From the NCBI RefSeq assembly GCF_034432235.1, contig NZ_DAOUCJ010000065.1, positions 1 to 64,000 on the forward strand: a stretch of 64,000 bases of DNA. The letters are read 5' to 3'. Position 1 is the first letter of the stretch. Each line of letters begins with the position of its first letter. This document shows positions 56,024 to 64,000 of this stretch, in pieces. The notes under the pieces were generated by a model. That model was not told the origin of the DNA, did not search any database, and saw only the letters and a list, made by a program, of their open reading frames with translations. This DNA comes from Thermoflexus sp. GTDB lineage: Bacteria; Chloroflexota; Anaerolineae; Thermoflexales; Thermoflexaceae. The position numbers were made by a program, and so were the translations under genes.

Positions 56024-57127
56024 GTGATCGAACGCTGGCTGCGCCCTGATCTTCGGGATCTATTCGGCTACAGCATGTCGGCATCGCCGGATGATCTGGC
56101 CGCTGCCTATGGGGTATCACCGGATCGATTGATCCGGCTCCATGCCAATGAGAACGTCTACGGTCCCTCCCCGCGGGTATATGCCGCCCTGGCTCAAGGC
56201 GCGTGGCATCAGTATCCGGACCCGCGGGGGAGGGCCCTGCGCCGGGCGCTGGCGGAATATACCGGGCTCGGCCCGGAGTGGATCGCCCTGGGCAACGGCG
56301 CCGATGACGTCATCGACCTCCTGGCTCGCCTCCTGATCGGGCCCGGGCGCACCGCCCTGATCGTGGAGCCCACGTTCGAAATGTATGCCCTCTCTGTCCG
56401 CTGGCATGGCGGGAAGGTTCTCACGCTCCAGCGGGATGAGGCCTTCCGAATCCCGCTCGCAGAACTTCTCGAAGCCGTCCATCGCCATCGCCCCGCCGCG
56501 GTCTTCCTCGCTTCCCCCAACAACCCGGATGGCGCCCTGCTCCCTGAAGAGATCCTCCACGCCCTGCTCGCAGCGGATGTGATGGTCATTGTGGACGAAG
56601 CCTACTTCGAGTTCTCGGATCACACTTTTGCAGGCTGGCTTCCGGAACACCCCAATCTGGTCATTGTGCGAACCTTCAGCAAGTGGGCAGGGCTGGCCGC
56701 CCTCCGCCTGGGCTACGCGCTGATGCACCCGGAGCTGGTCCGGGCGTATGATGAGATTCGGCCGCCGTTCAATGTGAACCTGGCCGCCCAGCAGGCCGCC
56801 CTGGCATCGCTGGAGGATCGAGCGTATCTTATGGCGAACGTCGCGCGGCTGGTGGCGGAACGGGAGCGGCTTTACCGGGCGCTGCAGGAGTTCCCCTTCC
56901 TCCGGCCGCTCCCCAGCCGGACCAACTTCATCCTGTGCCGGGTGGTGAACCTGGACGCCCATCGCCTCTGGGAAGAGCTCCTGCGCCGCGGGATCCTGGT
57001 TCGCCGTTACACATCGCCGGAGCTGCGGAATTACCTCCGCATCTCCGTCGGGCGGCCGGAGCATACCGGGGCGCTGCTTCAGGCTCTAACGGAGATCGCC
57101 AGGGAGGTTCCCCATGGCCCCTCGTGA
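56024..57127 (+). CDS. hisC: Histidinol-phosphate aminotransferase
   Basis: 367 residues, fold-type I PLP enzyme. RLHANENVYGPSPRV near the N-terminus, FLASPNNPDGALLP, VDEAYFEFS and PLP-lysine motif RTFSKWAGLAALRLGYAL. The GTG start at 56024 has AGGAGG seven bases upstream; a start at 55961 would have none. Its stop lies 14 bases inside hisB. Confidence 0.93.
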   Translation: MIERWLRPDLRDLFGYSMSASPDDLAAAYGVSPDRLIRLHANENVYGPSPRVYAALAQGAWHQYPDPRGRALRRALAEYTGLGPEWIALGNGADDVIDLLARLLIGPGRTALIVEPTFEMYALSVRWHGGKVLTLQRDEAFRIPLAELLEAVHRHRPAAVFLASPNNPDGALLPEEILHALLAADVMVIVDEAYFEFSDHTFAGWLPEHPNLVIVRTFSKWAGLAALRLGYALMHPELVRAYDEIRPPFNVNLAAQQAALASLEDRAYLMANVARLVAERERLYRALQEFPFLRPLPSRTNFILCRVVNLDAHRLWEELLRRGILVRRYTSPELRNYLRISVGRPEHTGALLQALTEIAREVPHGPS

Positions 57128-57710
57128 AGCTCGCCGTCAGCGGCGCACTGCGGAAACCGAGGTCGCGATCTTCCTGCGGCTGGACGGACATGGGGAGGCC
57201 CGGGTGGCGACCGGGATCGGTTTCCTGGACCACCTGCTCCACCATCTGGCGGTCCACGGGTTGTTCGATCTGGAGGTCCAGGCTCGAGGGGACCTGCATA
57301 TCGACCCCCATCATACCGTGGAAGACGTCGCCATCGTGCTGGGGCAGGCTCTGGACGAGGCGCTGGGAGATCGAAGGGGGATCACGCGGATGGGGCATGC
57401 CTGGGTGCCTATGGATGAGGCCCTGGCCTTCGTGGCCGTGGATCTCTCGGGGCGGCCCTATGCCGTGCTGGACCTGCCCTTTAGCGGCCCGTCCATCGGC
57501 GCGATGCCTACCTCCCTGATCCCCCACTTTCTCGAAACCCTGGCGGTCCACGCCCGGATGAACCTGCATGCTCGATTGCTCTACGGACGGGACGATCACC
57601 ATCGGGCGGAGGCGCTTTTCAAAGCCCTGGGTCGGGCCCTGGATATGGCGGTGCGCCTGGATCCCCGCCGACACGATGTTCCCTCCACGAAAGGAACCCT
57701 GGGTCCATAG
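57114..57710 (+). CDS. hisB: Imidazoleglycerol-phosphate dehydratase
   Basis: 198 residues, monofunctional plant/bacterial type. Histidine-rich metal-binding segments GFLDHLLHHLAVHG and HIDPHHTVEDVAI, and the C-terminal GRDDHHRAEALFKALGRAL, correspond to the manganese ligands of the family. Third gene of a partial his operon; hisA, hisF, hisI and hisD are not in the window. Overlaps hisC by 14 bases. Confidence 0.95.
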   Translation: MAPREARRQRRTAETEVAIFLRLDGHGEARVATGIGFLDHLLHHLAVHGLFDLEVQARGDLHIDPHHTVEDVAIVLGQALDEALGDRRGITRMGHAWVPMDEALAFVAVDLSGRPYAVLDLPFSGPSIGAMPTSLIPHFLETLAVHARMNLHARLLYGRDDHHRAEALFKALGRALDMAVRLDPRRHDVPSTKGTLGP

Positions 57711-57721
57711 AATAGATAAAG

Positions 57722-57795
57722 GGCCGGTCGGCTTCGCTGAAGGTCGCCGCCGAAGCGGCTCCTACCGGCAGCTTCTGCTCTCAGCCGGTCGGCGA
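57722..57795. repeat. Short intergenic repeat after hisB
   Basis: GCCGGTCGGC occurs twice (57723-57732 and 57784-57793). Between them CGAAGC/GCTTCG can pair, and a 13-base GCGGCTCCTACCG (57755-57767) is identical to 43554-43566 in the gatC leader. No gene; looks like another interspersed palindromic element. Confidence 0.5.
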
Positions 57796-57886
57796 AGGCC
57801 ATCTACCGAACCCGAATAGAAAAGGGGGAGGGAGCCGCCCGGTCTTCCCGATTAGAACTCGACCCCACGAAGTATGGAGGGTCACA

Positions 57887-59146
57887 TTGCGAGCCGATTT
57901 CTGGATGGAGAACATCCGCCAGGCCCTGGATACCTTAGCCTCAAACCGGCTGCGGGCCGCCCTGACGCTGCTGGGCATCCTGATCGGCGTCGCCGCAGTC
58001 ATCGCCATGGTGGCCATCGGCCGGGGCGTGCAGCATTACATCAATGCCCAGTTCGCCGCCATCGGCACCAATCTCGTTTTCGTGATCCCCCGGGCAGCTG
58101 CCGAGGGGAATTCCGCTGGAGCTGCCCTCCGGGACGTCTCATCGCTGACCATGCGGGACGTCCGGGCTATTGAACAGGCGGTGCGAGGGCGAGCCGTCGC
58201 GGTGGTCCCGGTCATCCAGCGCTTCGGGCCGGTGGAAAGCGAAGGCCGCGAGGCGGTGACCGTCATCCTGGGCACCACCCCGGGCTATGCCCCGGCCCGC
58301 AACTGGCGCCCCCTTTATGGGAGCTTCCTGGAGGAAAGCCATATTCTGAACCGATCCCGGGTGATCGTGCTGGGCCTGACCCCGGCCCGTCGTCTTTTCC
58401 CCGATGTGCCCAACCCGATCGGGCGGACCGTCCGCATCAACGGCATCCCCTTCCGGGTGATCGGGGTGATGTCGGATAAAGGGGGAAGCGCCTTCGGCGA
58501 TTACAACGATCTGGCCTTCATCCCGCTTCCCGTGGCCCAGGAAATGCTCTATGACGCGCGGGATCCGCGCACCGGCGAGCCGCTGGTGACCGGCATCATG
58601 CTCCAGGTCGCGCGAGCGGAATACACCGACGGGGTGGTTCGGGCGATCACGGAAACCCTGCGAGAACAGCATCGGATCCGCTTCCAGGACGAGGATGATT
58701 TCTCCGTCCTGACCCAGTTCGAGCTGGTCTCGATCTTCGGGCAGATCTCCAGCGTGCTGACCGTGTTCCTGGGGGCGTTAGGGGCCATTTCGCTGCTGGT
58801 GGGCGGCATCGGGATTATGAACATCATGCTGGTTTCCGTCACGGAGCGGACGCGGGAGATCGGCCTGCGAAAAGCCGTGGGCGCCCGGCGTCGGGACATC
58901 ATGATTCAGTTCCTCGCCGAGGCCACGCTGATCACCCTGCTGGGAGGCGGGATGGGCACAGCGGTAGGGGTGGCCCTCGCCTCCCTGATCGGCATCCTCA
59001 GCCGGGGGGAAGTCCAGGCCGTCATCGGGGTGGACACGGTGCTCCTGGCGGTTGGGGTGAGCGCAGCCGTGGGGCTCTTCTTCGGTCTCTACCCGGCCTG
59101 GCGCGCCGCCCGGTTGGATCCCATCGTCGCGTTACGATACGAATGA
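57887..59146 (+). CDS. MacB-type ABC transporter permease
   Basis: 419 residues. MacB/FtsX layout: first helix (residues 20-50), a large extracytoplasmic domain (about 55-285), then three helices at the C-terminus with NIMLVSVTERTREIGLRKAVGARRRDI, the FtsX-like motif. The TTG start has GGAGGG five bases upstream. No ATP-binding or HlyD-like partner lies next to it. Its last 15 bases overlap the end of the convergent YkoP-like gene. Confidence 0.9.
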   Translation: MRADFWMENIRQALDTLASNRLRAALTLLGILIGVAAVIAMVAIGRGVQHYINAQFAAIGTNLVFVIPRAAAEGNSAGAALRDVSSLTMRDVRAIEQAVRGRAVAVVPVIQRFGPVESEGREAVTVILGTTPGYAPARNWRPLYGSFLEESHILNRSRVIVLGLTPARRLFPDVPNPIGRTVRINGIPFRVIGVMSDKGGSAFGDYNDLAFIPLPVAQEMLYDARDPRTGEPLVTGIMLQVARAEYTDGVVRAITETLREQHRIRFQDEDDFSVLTQFELVSIFGQISSVLTVFLGALGAISLLVGGIGIMNIMLVSVTERTREIGLRKAVGARRRDIMIQFLAEATLITLLGGGMGTAVGVALASLIGILSRGEVQAVIGVDTVLLAVGVSAAVGLFFGLYPAWRAARLDPIVALRYE

Positions 59147-59725
59147 AAAGTCGCCGTAGCGTCTGAAGAAAGCCTCCCGCGATATCCAGAATTGAACACG
59201 CTCCAGCTGATGGAGAGGTCGGTTCCGCAAGCTAACGGGGTTATATGCGCGAATCAATAGCCACACATAGAGGTCATCCATTCGATAACGCAGCCGCCGC
59301 CATCCCCGGGCTTCCTGCTCCAGCCGGATGAGATCAAACCCGAGCGCCTGGATCAGCCTTCGGGCAGGATCCACCATCGAGGTCTCTCCCCGCAGCGCCC
59401 GGGCCTGTCGAGCTTCGGGATGTTGCGCCATCCACCGGGCGACCAGCCGGAGCGAGGCCACCAGACGTCGATAAAACCGAAGGCTCCAGATCAGATCCGG
59501 CCCCTCCGGAGGCATCCGCGGGATCCGTTCGTTCCACAGATGCAATTCCACGATCGGATCCCCCCGTCGGATCCATGTCCCATCGGAGAGCTGGAGATCC
59601 CGATCGGAGAAGCCCAGCGCCACCCGAAGCAAGCATTGTGGGTCCTCCGTGAACTCCCGAACCCGATGAGCTCTCCGAAGGATGGGATCCAGCTGATGGA
59701 CAAACGCTTCGATGATGGTCTGCAT
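59132..59725 (-). CDS. YkoP-like domain protein
   Basis: 197 residues, soluble. The motif SDGTWIRRGDPIVELHLWNERIPRMPPEG is characteristic of the YkoP-like domain often seen next to, or fused with, polysaccharide-handling enzymes; the function is unknown. GAGGGGG lies about ten bases before the ATG. Starts three bases after the EamA-like gene stop, so co-translated with it. Family call is from memory of this motif. Confidence 0.65.
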   Translation of the reverse strand: MQTIIEAFVHQLDPILRRAHRVREFTEDPQCLLRVALGFSDRDLQLSDGTWIRRGDPIVELHLWNERIPRMPPEGPDLIWSLRFYRRLVASLRLVARWMAQHPEARQARALRGETSMVDPARRLIQALGFDLIRLEQEARGWRRLRYRMDDLYVWLLIRAYNPVSLRNRPLHQLERVQFWISREAFFRRYGDFSFVS

Positions 59726-59728
59726 CGC

Positions 59729-60082
59729 TCAGCGCCCCCTCGCGATCAGGGCGACGCCCAGCACCACCAGCGCGGTCCCGATCCATTTCCAGATCCCGAT
59801 CGGCTCCCGGAAAATCAGCCATGCCGTGAAGACCTGAATGCTGGCAAACCCCAATCCCATGGTGGGGCTCACTGCGATGTGAACAGGCAGCCAGCGGAGC
59901 AGAGCAGTATAGGTCAGCACGCTGAGAAACCCGGAGAGATTGCCCAGGATCTGCCATGCCAGAAAAGTCAGAGCGGTCGTGCTCTCCGCGGACCGCTTGA
60001 ATCCGAAGTTCGCGATCACCACCAGGCCCTGATAGAGCAGAACCAGCAGAGGAATCCCGAGCGGATGGGGAGGGCGCGACAT
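59729..60082 (-). CDS. Small EamA/SMR-type transporter
   Basis: 117 residues with four hydrophobic helices and little else, like half-size drug/metabolite transporters of the SMR or EmrE branch. The end IFREPIGIWKWIGTALVVLGVALIARGR is typical of the EamA superfamily. Start at 60082 with GAGG six bases upstream; the longer frame to 60451 lies antiparallel to the DUF763 gene and is rejected. Confidence 0.8.
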   Translation of the reverse strand: MSRPPHPLGIPLLVLLYQGLVVIANFGFKRSAESTTALTFLAWQILGNLSGFLSVLTYTALLRWLPVHIAVSPTMGLGFASIQVFTAWLIFREPIGIWKWIGTALVVLGVALIARGR

Positions 60083-60119
60083 GGGCCACCTCAAGGCGGA
60101 ACGAGTTGAGGGCCAGCAG

Positions 60120-61232
60120 TCAATGGGCTGCCGGTGGATCTTCGGGAAAGCCCGATCGCCGTCGCTGCCATTCCGCCAGGCGACGCAGGGCTTCCAGCCG
60201 CTCCCGATCCCCCAGACGAGCCCGCTCCACCGCCTCGTGGAGGATGCGGATGGAACGATCATACAGCGTGCGATCCACCGGGAACGGATAACGGTCCTTC
60301 CCACCGTGGGCGAACGCGAAACGCGCTGGATCCCGGAAGGAGAGGGGTGTCCCGTAGAGCAATTCCGCCAGAAGAGCGAGCGCGCGGATGGTTTTAGCGC
60401 CAACCTGGGGGAGTCCCAGAAGCTCCGAGAAGGAGGAGGGCTGAGCCTCATAGGTTTTGACGAAGATCGAGGCCAGATGGTCTGGGTGGATATCCTGAAT
60501 CAGGATCTCATGGTGGGGTGGAAGGCGCAATCGCTGGAGACGCCTCAGCTCCTGGAGCAAGCGCCACGGCTTCTCGCGAGAGAGCTCCGCCACAGCCCGG
60601 CGGGCGGCCTCCGCCTCCGCGGCCACCATATTGAGGGGGCGCGTCTGTTCGTCACAGCAAACAGCGGCGTGGGGCTCATGGACAAAATCCGTCAGCGCCT
60701 CGCTCAGCCAGTGATAGCGGCGCGCGTAGCGGTTGTCCAGATTCATCCCCTGCTGGATGACCGCCCAGCGCCCCTCCCGATCGAAAACCATCACGTGATG
60801 ATAAATCTGATAACCGTCCTGGAGCGCATGGTTATCCACCTTCGCTGCCATGCGGCTGGCGTAGATCAGAGCCGCCGGATCGGCATGGAGATAGCGGGAG
60901 GCAGCCTCGATCTCCTCGGGGGTTCGACGGGAGGCTTTCCCTTTCCCCCCGGCCACGAAGAGACCCAGATCCCGCCCTGTGTCTTTCAGGGCTTCCTTGA
61001 GGGCCCCGCAGACCACCGTGGTCACCCCGCTGGAGTGCCAGTCGTAGCCCAGGAGGCATCCGAAGGCCTGGAACCAGTAGGGATCGCTCAGGCGACGGAG
61101 CACCTCCGCCGTCCCGAATTCATCCACCAGGATGGTCACGATCTCCCGGGCCAGGGCGGTCATCCGCACGAACAGCCAGCGCGGGGCCCGGCCGGTATGC
61201 AGAGGCAGATCTGCGAAACCAGTGCGGGGCAT
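60120..61232 (-). CDS. DUF763 family protein
   Basis: 370 residues. The N-terminus MPRTGFADLPLHTGRAPRWLFVRM is the DUF763 signature as I recall it; a helix-hairpin-helix-like segment (FSELLGLPQVGAKTIRALALLAELLYGTPLSFRDPARFAFAHGGKDRYPFPVD) in the last third suggests DNA contact. Function is not established; the family is common in archaea and thermophilic bacteria. The ATG at 61232 has GGAGAG eight bases upstream, preferred over 61256. Confidence 0.85.
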   Translation of the reverse strand: MPRTGFADLPLHTGRAPRWLFVRMTALAREIVTILVDEFGTAEVLRRLSDPYWFQAFGCLLGYDWHSSGVTTVVCGALKEALKDTGRDLGLFVAGGKGKASRRTPEEIEAASRYLHADPAALIYASRMAAKVDNHALQDGYQIYHHVMVFDREGRWAVIQQGMNLDNRYARRYHWLSEALTDFVHEPHAAVCCDEQTRPLNMVAAEAEAARRAVAELSREKPWRLLQELRRLQRLRLPPHHEILIQDIHPDHLASIFVKTYEAQPSSFSELLGLPQVGAKTIRALALLAELLYGTPLSFRDPARFAFAHGGKDRYPFPVDRTLYDRSIRILHEAVERARLGDRERLEALRRLAEWQRRRSGFPEDPPAAH

Positions 61233-61502
61233 CCGCTTCGCTCTCCGATCCAGCAAATGACGCGGAGATCCCGCGTTCGATCGCTTCGCAAATCCCCGGC
61301 GGCGGTGGAGTAACCGACGGAGCGGCTTACCTCACCACCCCGGAAAGAGGCCCACCTGAGCTCTTCGACAAAATTCTACCGGAACGGATCCCGGGATGCC
61401 AGCGCCAGCAGGATGATCCCTCATCCAAACAGACCGGCGGCCTCCGATCATCCCCTCTTCTGGGAACAGGTAGGCATGCCCATCTCATCTCTCGCAGATG
61501 GT

Positions 61503-61531
61503 TTGCGGAACCCATCCGGATTTGTTACAAT
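61503..61531 (+). promoter_or_regulatory. Promoter of rpsO (sigma-70 type)
   Basis: TTGCGG (61503-61508), 17-base spacer, TACAAT (61526-61531); predicted start about 61538, 50 bases before rpsO. The preceding 245 bases (61257-61502), back to the DUF763 gene, hold nothing recognisable. Confidence 0.75.
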
Positions 61532-61588
61532 ATAAAACCTGGAAGTCAGCTTCCCAAATCCCACGATCCTGGCCAGGAGGAAGGCGCA

Positions 61589-61858
61589 GTGAGCCTTTCG
61601 AAGGAAGAGAAACAGCAGCTGATCGAGATGTTCCGACGCCACGAGGCCGATACGGGCTCTCCGGAGGTGCAGATCGCGATTTTAACTGAGCGGATCCATC
61701 GTCTGACCGAACATCTGAAGCAGCATAAGCATGATGAGCACTCCCGGGTGGGACTGCTCAAGCTGGTCGGTAAACGCCGGCGACAGCTGGAATATCTCGC
61801 CCGGGTGGATCCTCAGCGCTATCGCATGGTGCTGGAACGGCTGGGCCTGCGGAAGTGA
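61589..61858 (+). CDS. rpsO: 30S ribosomal protein S15
   Basis: 89 residues, the standard length. Binds the central domain of 16S rRNA early in assembly. TGSPEVQIAILTERIHRLTEHLKQHKHDEHSRVGLLKLVGKRRRQLEYL and YRMVLERLGLRK are typical S15. GTG start with AGGAGG about 10 bases upstream. Followed by pnp as in many bacteria. Confidence 0.97.
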   Translation: MSLSKEEKQQLIEMFRRHEADTGSPEVQIAILTERIHRLTEHLKQHKHDEHSRVGLLKLVGKRRRQLEYLARVDPQRYRMVLERLGLRK

Positions 61859-61980
61859 AGCAGCCCTCCAGGCCACGGAGGGAAAGGACCCTTCTGGGCC
61901 TCAAAGGCAGCGAGGTAACCCGCTTGTTTCTCCGCCATGACCATGTCGGAGATCACGGGATTGGCTTCCTTTGTGTAGAG

Positions 61981-62015
61981 AGCCGCGCGGGGCGCCGAAG
62001 GTGCCCCGCGCGGCT
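61981..62015 (+). promoter_or_regulatory. Very stable hairpin between rpsO and pnp
   Basis: Perfect 13-base-pair GC-rich stem (61981-61993 with 62003-62015) that can extend inward to a GAA loop with two more pairs and one G-U. It lies 123 bases after the rpsO stop and 90 before pnp. No T run follows, so more likely a processing or stabilising element, comparable to the RNase III site in the E. coli rpsO-pnp leader. Confidence 0.7.
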
Positions 62016-62104
62016 TCCCAATCGGGGAAAGGGCCATACTGTCTTCTGGATGGAAGCCGAACGGCGCAAGCCTTAATCCTCTGTCCGAGGGAGTGAAACG
62101 AAAC

Positions 62105-64000
62105 GTGAGGCGAGAAAAGCATGTTTTCAAAACTGTTGTAGGCGATAAAGAGATTACAATTGAAACCGGCTACTTCGCCTGGCAGGCCAATGGGGCTGTG
62201 ATCGTCCGGATCGGAGACACGATGATCCTGGCCACGGCCACGATGGCGAAGGAGCCGCGGGAGGGCATCGATTTCTTCCCCCTGAGCGTGGATTTCGAGG
62301 AACGGCTCTACGCCGCCGGCCGGATCCCCGGCAGCTTCCAGCGCCGGGAAGGTAAGCCCTCCGAGAATGCCATCCTCACCGCCCGCCTGGTGGATCGACC
62401 CCTCCGCCCGTTGTTCCCGAAAGATCTCCGCAACGACGTCCAGATCATCCTGACCAGCCTCTCCGCCGATCCCGAATATCACCTGGATATCCCTTCCATT
62501 ATCGCCGCCTCCGCTGCCCTGACCATCTCGGATATCCCATGGTCCGGGCCCATCGGCGCAGTCCGGGTGGGATACATCGATGGGCAGTTCGTGATCAACC
62601 CGACGGTCAGCCAGATGGAACACAGCCGGCTGGACCTGCGCCTCGCGGGGACAGCGGATGCGGTGATCATGGTGGAGGCGGGAGCGAACGAGATCCCGGA
62701 GGACCTGATGGTGGAGGCGATCCGGCTGGGCCATGAGGCCATGCAGCCGCTGATCGCCCTCCAGGAGGAGATGCGGACGGCGATCGGCAAGCCCAAGGCT
62801 CCCTACCGCTCCTTCACCATCTCTGAAGAGGTCCGCCAGGCGGTCCGCGCCCGCCTCGATCATCAGATCGCCGAAATCCTGGACACATACTTTGATAAAG
62901 ACCGGAGGAACGAGGCGCTGGACGAGCTGGAGGAGGAAATCCTCCATGCGCTCTCGGAGTATGAGCAGGCCCAGGTAAAGGAAAGCTTCCACGAGGCGCT
63001 GCGGGAGGAGGTCCGCCGCCGGATCCTGGAGGAGGGCCGCCGGCCGGATGGGCGAGGGCCGAAGGACATCCGGCCGATCTGGTGCGAGGTCGATGTGGCG
63101 CCCCGCGCCCATGGCTCCGCCATCTTCACCCGCGGCGATACCCAGGTCCTCTCTGTCGCGACCCTGGCCACGCTGGCGGAGCAACAGGAGCTGGACACCC
63201 TCGCCCCGGAGGAGACCAAGCGCTATATCCATCACTACAACTTCCCGCCGTTCTCCACCGGCGAGGTTCGGGTGCTCCGCGGCGCCTCCCGGCGGGAGAT
63301 CGGCCACGGGGCCCTGGCTGAACGGGCGCTGCTCCCGGTGATCCCGCCGGAAGACGAATTCCCCTATACCATCCGGGTGGTAAGCGAGGTTCTCTCCTCT
63401 AACGGCTCCACCTCCATGGCCAGCGTGTGCGGCTCCACCCTGGCCCTGATGGACGCCGGCGTGCCGATCCGCAAGCCGGTATCCGGCGTGGCCATGGGCC
63501 TGGTGACGGCGGATGAGACTTGGCAGAAATACGTGATCCTCACCGACATCCAGGGGATGGAAGACCACCTGGGCGATATGGACTTCAAAGTGGCCGGCAC
63601 GGCGGATGGGATCACCGCCCTGCAGATGGATGTGAAGATCCGGGGGCTGCCTTACCACGTGCTGGCCGAGGCGCTGCACCAGGCCCGCGAGGCTCGCCTC
63701 TATATCCTGGAGAAGATGCTGGAGGTCCTGCCCGCGCCGCGGCCCGAGCTCAAGCCGCACGCCCCGCGGATCTTCACCGTCCACATCCCGGTGGAGAAAA
63801 TCGGCGCCCTGATCGGCCCTGGCGGCAAGACCATCCGCAAGATCCAGGAGGAGACGAACACCCAGATCGATATCGAGGAGGATGGGACCGTTCATATCGC
63901 CGCCACCAGCCTGGCGGACGCCGAAAGCGCCCGTCTGAAGATCGAAGCCTACGCCGAGGAGCCTCAGGTGGGCAAGATCTACCTGGGGAAAGTCATCCGG
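62105..64000 (+). CDS. pnp: Polyribonucleotide nucleotidyltransferase (PNPase), 3' end missing
   Basis: 632 codons to the window edge, still open. Phosphorolytic 3'-5' RNA degradation. First RNase PH domain (GDTMILATATMAKEPREGIDFFPLSVDFEERLYAAGRIPGSFQRREGKPSENAILTARLVDRPLRPLFPK), helical linker, second RNase PH domain with RGDTQVLSVATLA and the catalytic Asp region (GSTLALMDAGVPIRKPVSGVAMGLV), KH domain loop IGPGGKTIRKIQEET, and the beginning of the S1 domain (VGKIYLGKVI). GTG at 62105 follows GAGGGAG by about 11 bases; a GTG four codons earlier (62093) is also in frame. Confidence 0.95.
   Translation, partial: MRREKHVFKTVVGDKEITIETGYFAWQANGAVIVRIGDTMILATATMAKEPREGIDFFPLSVDFEERLYAAGRIPGSFQRREGKPSENAILTARLVDRPLRPLFPKDLRNDVQIILTSLSADPEYHLDIPSIIAASAALTISDIPWSGPIGAVRVGYIDGQFVINPTVSQMEHSRLDLRLAGTADAVIMVEAGANEIPEDLMVEAIRLGHEAMQPLIALQEEMRTAIGKPKAPYRSFTISEEVRQAVRARLDHQIAEILDTYFDKDRRNEALDELEEEILHALSEYEQAQVKESFHEALREEVRRRILEEGRRPDGRGPKDIRPIWCEVDVAPRAHGSAIFTRGDTQVLSVATLATLAEQQELDTLAPEETKRYIHHYNFPPFSTGEVRVLRGASRREIGHGALAERALLPVIPPEDEFPYTIRVVSEVLSSNGSTSMASVCGSTLALMDAGVPIRKPVSGVAMGLVTADETWQKYVILTDIQGMEDHLGDMDFKVAGTADGITALQMDVKIRGLPYHVLAEALHQAREARLYILEKMLEVLPAPRPELKPHAPRIFTVHIPVEKIGALIGPGGKTIRKIQEETNTQIDIEEDGTVHIAATSLADAESARLKIEAYAEEPQVGKIYLGKVIR

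Noticed and set aside
61901..63895. Long minus-strand open frame (664 codons) opposite pnp
   Set aside because: It is the antisense shadow of PNPase; the plus strand carries all PNPase motifs, and high GC at third positions creates long antisense frames.

Overview
The window is GC-rich, densely packed chromosomal DNA of a bacterium. It has tight operons with ATGA stop/start overlaps, strong GGAGG ribosome binding sites and frequent GTG or TTG starts. Gene content fits a Chloroflexota lineage, possibly thermophilic (a Thermoflexus-like organism is my best guess). Pointers are the gram-positive-style dcw cluster, the DHH-CBS-nucleotidyltransferase fusion, the DUF763, DUF1786 and YkoP-like genes, GatCA, and a lipoprotein and lytic transglycosylase with long Pro/Thr/Ser linkers. 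The taxonomic call is inference from gene style; no search was run. No phage, insertion sequence, CRISPR array, rRNA or tRNA was found.

Layout. 1-10.5 kb is a leftward division and cell-wall (dcw) operon read from a good promoter at 10481-10508: mraZ, rsmH, ftsL-like, class B PBP, murF, mraY, murD, ftsW, murG, a CvpA-like membrane protein and a partial gene running off the edge. 10.5-11.1 kb is repeat-rich non-coding DNA. 11.2-17.5 kb runs rightward: zinc alcohol dehydrogenase, pgeF, an atypical metallophosphoesterase, a small unknown, a PIN-TRAM protein and cysS. 17.7-25.6 kb runs leftward and is the most accessory-looking part: NAD-dependent epimerase, aldehyde:ferredoxin oxidoreductase, dolichyl-phosphate-type glycosyltransferase, a palindromic repeat cluster, a DUF1786 protein, a LOG-family protein and an orphan ThiP-type permease.

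25.8-29 kb runs rightward: glcD, glcE and a HIT protein. 29-33.5 kb runs leftward: YprB-like exonuclease, serS, a WecA-type transferase and an unknown. tlyA and a TPR lytic transglycosylase point right. 37-49 kb runs leftward: DHH/CBS/tRNA nucleotidyltransferase fusion, upp, a degenerate M23 protein, gatA, gatC, rpoB (alone, with a long leader) and two small unknowns. An alpha/beta hydrolase and tilS point right; chrA, a lipoprotein and a Crp-type regulator point left.

The end carries hisG-hisC-hisB and a MacB-type permease (rightward), then YkoP-like, EamA/SMR-type and DUF763 genes (leftward), and finally rpsO and the start of pnp, separated by a very stable hairpin.

Most genes are housekeeping. 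The points of interest are the non-coding repeats (one palindrome family shows a compensatory base change), the isolated rpoB with its roughly 480-nt leader, two hydrolases missing key residues, an inverted repeat covering the glcD ribosome binding site, and the AOR/DUF1786 neighbourhood.
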